From Megasphaera hutchinsoni (GTDB taxonomy: Bacteria; Bacillota; Negativicutes; Veillonellales; Megasphaeraceae), in assembly GCF_001553405.1 (NCBI RefSeq), contig NZ_KQ960952.1, positions 277,965-341,964 of the forward strand: a DNA stretch of 64,000 nt, read 5' to 3'. Position 1 is the first letter of the stretch. Every line of letters starts with the position of its first letter. Positions 62,159 to 64,000 of this stretch are shown here, piece by piece. A program made the translations under genes and the position numbers. The notes below the pieces were generated by a model. The model made no database searches and was not told where the DNA came from. It saw nothing but the letters and a program-made list of their open reading frames with translations.

Positions 62159-62986
62159 CTATACCTTCATAGGGGTAGTAATTTGGCCATATTGAAAAAA
62201 ACTATCTTTATCTAAACTATATATACCATCACACAACGTCGCATGTAGACTCCCAGGACCGCATCCTACTGCTTGTTCGCCTACTATGGCCATCGACATA
62301 ATCGCCGCCGCGGTAGCAATAAATGGCGTAGCAACCGAACTATAAGCAGCTGCCAAGGCACCAATCATACACCCCGTACCAGTAACATAGGGTAACGTGG
62401 CACACCCATTTTGTAAAAAGATCGCCCCTGTTGCATCAGCCACAACATCATTCTTTCCCGTTACCCCTAAAGTCGCATGCAAATATGCTGCCCCATCCTG
62501 CCAAAATGACGGCTCTAATTGCATCTCATCCTGTGCATCCACGCCCTTAGTGCCAGCATGGGTCGTTTCTAATAAACAATATAACTCACTACTGTTTCCC
62601 TTAATAATCGACACAGGAATAGTCTGCAAAAAAGCCCGTATTTCTGTTGTTCGCCACAACGTACTACCCACACCGACAGGATCCAATACAATCGGAATAT
62701 GTTGTTCTATCGCTACTTCGGCGGCACAATACATAGCACGTAGACGTTCCTTTTTTAAAACCCCCATATTCAGCAACAAGGCTTTCGCTTGTTTTACCAC
62801 ATCGGCAACTTCCCGTATCTCTTCTGCCATAATCGGCGAAGCACCAAGAGCAAGCGTTATATTTGCACAATCATTCATCGTCACAGGACTTGTTATTTCA
62901 TGAATAAGTGGCTTTTGTTGCCGCACCCGTTCCCGTGCCTGTGCAACCTCCATCAAAATATGCTGTATTCGTTTTCCTCTCTCCAT
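62159..62986 (-). CDS. thiM: Hydroxyethylthiazole kinase
   Basis: 275-residue ribokinase-like enzyme phosphorylating 4-methyl-5-(2-hydroxyethyl)thiazole in thiamine salvage. Motifs: TMNDCANITLALGASPIM, LNMGVL, VVLDPVGVGST, IKGNSSE and VTGTGCMIGAL with catalytic Cys. No thiD or thiE is adjacent and there is no TPP riboswitch in the short gap to ftsY. GGGGGA upstream. Confidence 0.95.
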   Translation of the reverse strand: MERGKRIQHILMEVAQARERVRQQKPLIHEITSPVTMNDCANITLALGASPIMAEEIREVADVVKQAKALLLNMGVLKKERLRAMYCAAEVAIEQHIPIVLDPVGVGSTLWRTTEIRAFLQTIPVSIIKGNSSELYCLLETTHAGTKGVDAQDEMQLEPSFWQDGAAYLHATLGVTGKNDVVADATGAIFLQNGCATLPYVTGTGCMIGALAAAYSSVATPFIATAAAIMSMAIVGEQAVGCGPGSLHATLCDGIYSLDKDSFFQYGQITTPMKV

Positions 62987-62999
62987 ACGCTATCCCCCG

Positions 63000-63920
63000 T
63001 TATGCTTCCGCTTTGTCAAACAATGCTGCCGCAAATTGAGTTGCCTCAAAGGGACGTAAATCATCCATACCTTCACCAACACCAACCCAGCGAACAGGGA
63101 CGCCGAGCGTACGTTTAACCGATAAGATAACGCCACCTTTCGCCGTACCGTCTAATTTTGTCAAAACGACACCCGTAAGAGGAACTACTTTCCCAAACAA
63201 TGCCGCTTGTTGCACCGCATTTTGTCCGGTCGTAGCATCTAACACGAGTAACGTTTCATGCGGGGCACCCTCAATATTTTTTCCTGCCACACGTGCCATT
63301 TTCCGCAATTCTTCCATCAGATTCGCTTTCGTATGCAATCGCCCGGCTGTATCCACCAAAAGTACATCAATACCACGTGCCTTGGCTGCTGCTGTAGCAT
63401 CAAAAACAACAGCTGCCGCATCTGCCCCTTCTTTATGTTTAATAATTGGCACATTCGCACGATTCGCCCAAATAGTCAACTGTTCCGATGCAGCTGCCCG
63501 AAATGTATCCCCTGCAGCGACCATAACCGTTTTTCCTTCCTGTAAATAATAGTTCGCTAACTTGCCAATCGTCGTTGTTTTTCCTACACCATTTACACCA
63601 ACAACAAAAATCACATGCGTTCCATTAGTCCATGTAACGGGCGTATTATTTTCTTTTAACAATTCGGTAATACACTTTTCCAAATAAGGAATGACATCGC
63701 TTCCCGACTGAATTTCTTTATTTTTTACACCACAACGAATCTGCTGCAAAATGTAATCGGTTGTATCCATACCAACATCACTGGTTAAAAGAACCGCTTC
63801 TAAATCTTCATACATTTCATCGTCAATCTTAGCATATCCTAAGACAACCGATTCTACGTTTTGCAATAACGAATGTTTTGTTTTCTCTAATCCTTTTTTT
63901 AACGTTGAAAAAAATCCCAT
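63000..63920 (-). CDS. ftsY: Signal recognition particle receptor FtsY
   Basis: 306-residue SRP GTPase receiving ribosome-nascent chains at the membrane. N domain (FFSTLKKGLEKTKHSLL), then G domain: GVNGVGKTTTIGKLA, DTFRAAASEQL, LVDTAGR and TKLDGTAKGG. The short form lacks the long acidic A domain of E. coli, as in other Firmicutes. It begins one base after the smc stop. Confidence 0.97.
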   Translation of the reverse strand: MGFFSTLKKGLEKTKHSLLQNVESVVLGYAKIDDEMYEDLEAVLLTSDVGMDTTDYILQQIRCGVKNKEIQSGSDVIPYLEKCITELLKENNTPVTWTNGTHVIFVVGVNGVGKTTTIGKLANYYLQEGKTVMVAAGDTFRAAASEQLTIWANRANVPIIKHKEGADAAAVVFDATAAAKARGIDVLLVDTAGRLHTKANLMEELRKMARVAGKNIEGAPHETLLVLDATTGQNAVQQAALFGKVVPLTGVVLTKLDGTAKGGVILSVKRTLGVPVRWVGVGEGMDDLRPFEATQFAAALFDKAEA

Positions 63921-63921
63921 A

Positions 63922-64000
63922 TTATGTTCCTTCTTTCATAATATCATCAATTTTTATACTTACTAACCGAGATACACCCTTTTCTTCCATCGTAATTCCC
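63922..64000 (-). CDS. smc: Chromosome segregation protein Smc, C-terminal 25 residues (partial)
   Basis: The frame entering from the right edge ends at a TAA at 63922-63924 and encodes a tail beginning GITMEEKGVSRLVSI, which matches the end of the Smc head domain. One base separates its stop from the ftsY ATG, the normal smc-ftsY order. Only the extreme C-terminus is in view, so identity rests on this short match plus synteny. Confidence 0.75.
   Translation of the reverse strand, partial: GITMEEKGVSRLVSIKIDDIMKEGT

Noticed and set aside
1-64000. CRISPR arrays, IS elements, toxin-antitoxin or phage-defence modules
   Set aside because: I saw no regularly spaced repeats, transposases, or defence gene families anywhere in the window; all genes are core or common accessory functions.

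Overview
The window reads as chromosomal core sequence of a low-GC, diderm Firmicute of the Negativicutes type (Veillonella/Dialister/Megasphaera-like). The Firmicute signature comes from a PolC-type replicase, CtsR/McsA/McsB, Gram-positive GAAC-N4-GTTC LexA boxes, ComEA/ComEC, a G5/3D-domain cell-wall protein and a YneA-like protein. The diderm signature is an RND efflux pump with a lipoprotein-type adaptor. The genus is an inference. Both window edges are ordinary chromosome, and the right edge cuts the last codons of smc.

Layout. 68-7323 (-): remnant of the Bacillus-type ctsR-mcsA-mcsB-(clpC)-radA-(disA)-yacL-ispDF-gltX cluster, with clpC and disA absent. 7449-12078 (-): methionine synthase plus an unusual corrinoid-activator fusion. 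12209-17850 (-): HtpX, a small site-2 protease, and a gluconate operon (gntK-gnd-rpiR-type regulator). 18305-19562: SOS locus, with lexA facing a yneA-like gene across three LexA boxes, then tRNA-Leu(UAG). 19595-24700 (-): putative ECF S component, folE-folP-folB-folK and an OmpR/HK two-component system in one tightly overlapping block. 24802-25905 (+): a lone acyltransferase. 25995-33995 (-): rpsB-tsf-pyrH-frr-(small protein)-uppS-cdsA-dxr-rseP-ispG, joining translation, isoprenoid and envelope synthesis. 34161-39618: G5/3D protein, then a divergent ppk/ppx pair. 39673-48034 (-): an orphan gene, yerC-like, polC, holA, comEC, comEA. 48205-54251 (-): Trk potassium uptake with two TrkH paralogs, queE, queD, deoD. 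54451-62986: FAH hydrolase, MATE exporter, TetR-RND operon, thiM. 63000-64000 (-): ftsY and the end of smc.

Most transcription is on the minus strand in dense operons with 1-17 nt overlaps and good Shine-Dalgarno sites. Many operons end in strong hairpin terminators, and several genes have near-consensus sigma-A promoters (yneA-like and htpX have TTGACA-17-TATAAT).

The most interesting signals are enzymes that keep the family fold and genomic context but lack expected functional parts. McsB lacks key kinase residues and McsA lacks its first zinc finger. FolE keeps its zinc and guanine sites but has lost all three basic residues that hold the GTP triphosphate. PolC lacks the embedded proofreading exonuclease. 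ComEC has lost the metal ligands of its C-terminal domain. MetH has no reactivation domain and sits beside a three-part protein combining a MetH-activation-like domain, a [2Fe-2S] domain and an ATP-dependent corrinoid activator. I found no CRISPR array, IS element or prophage.
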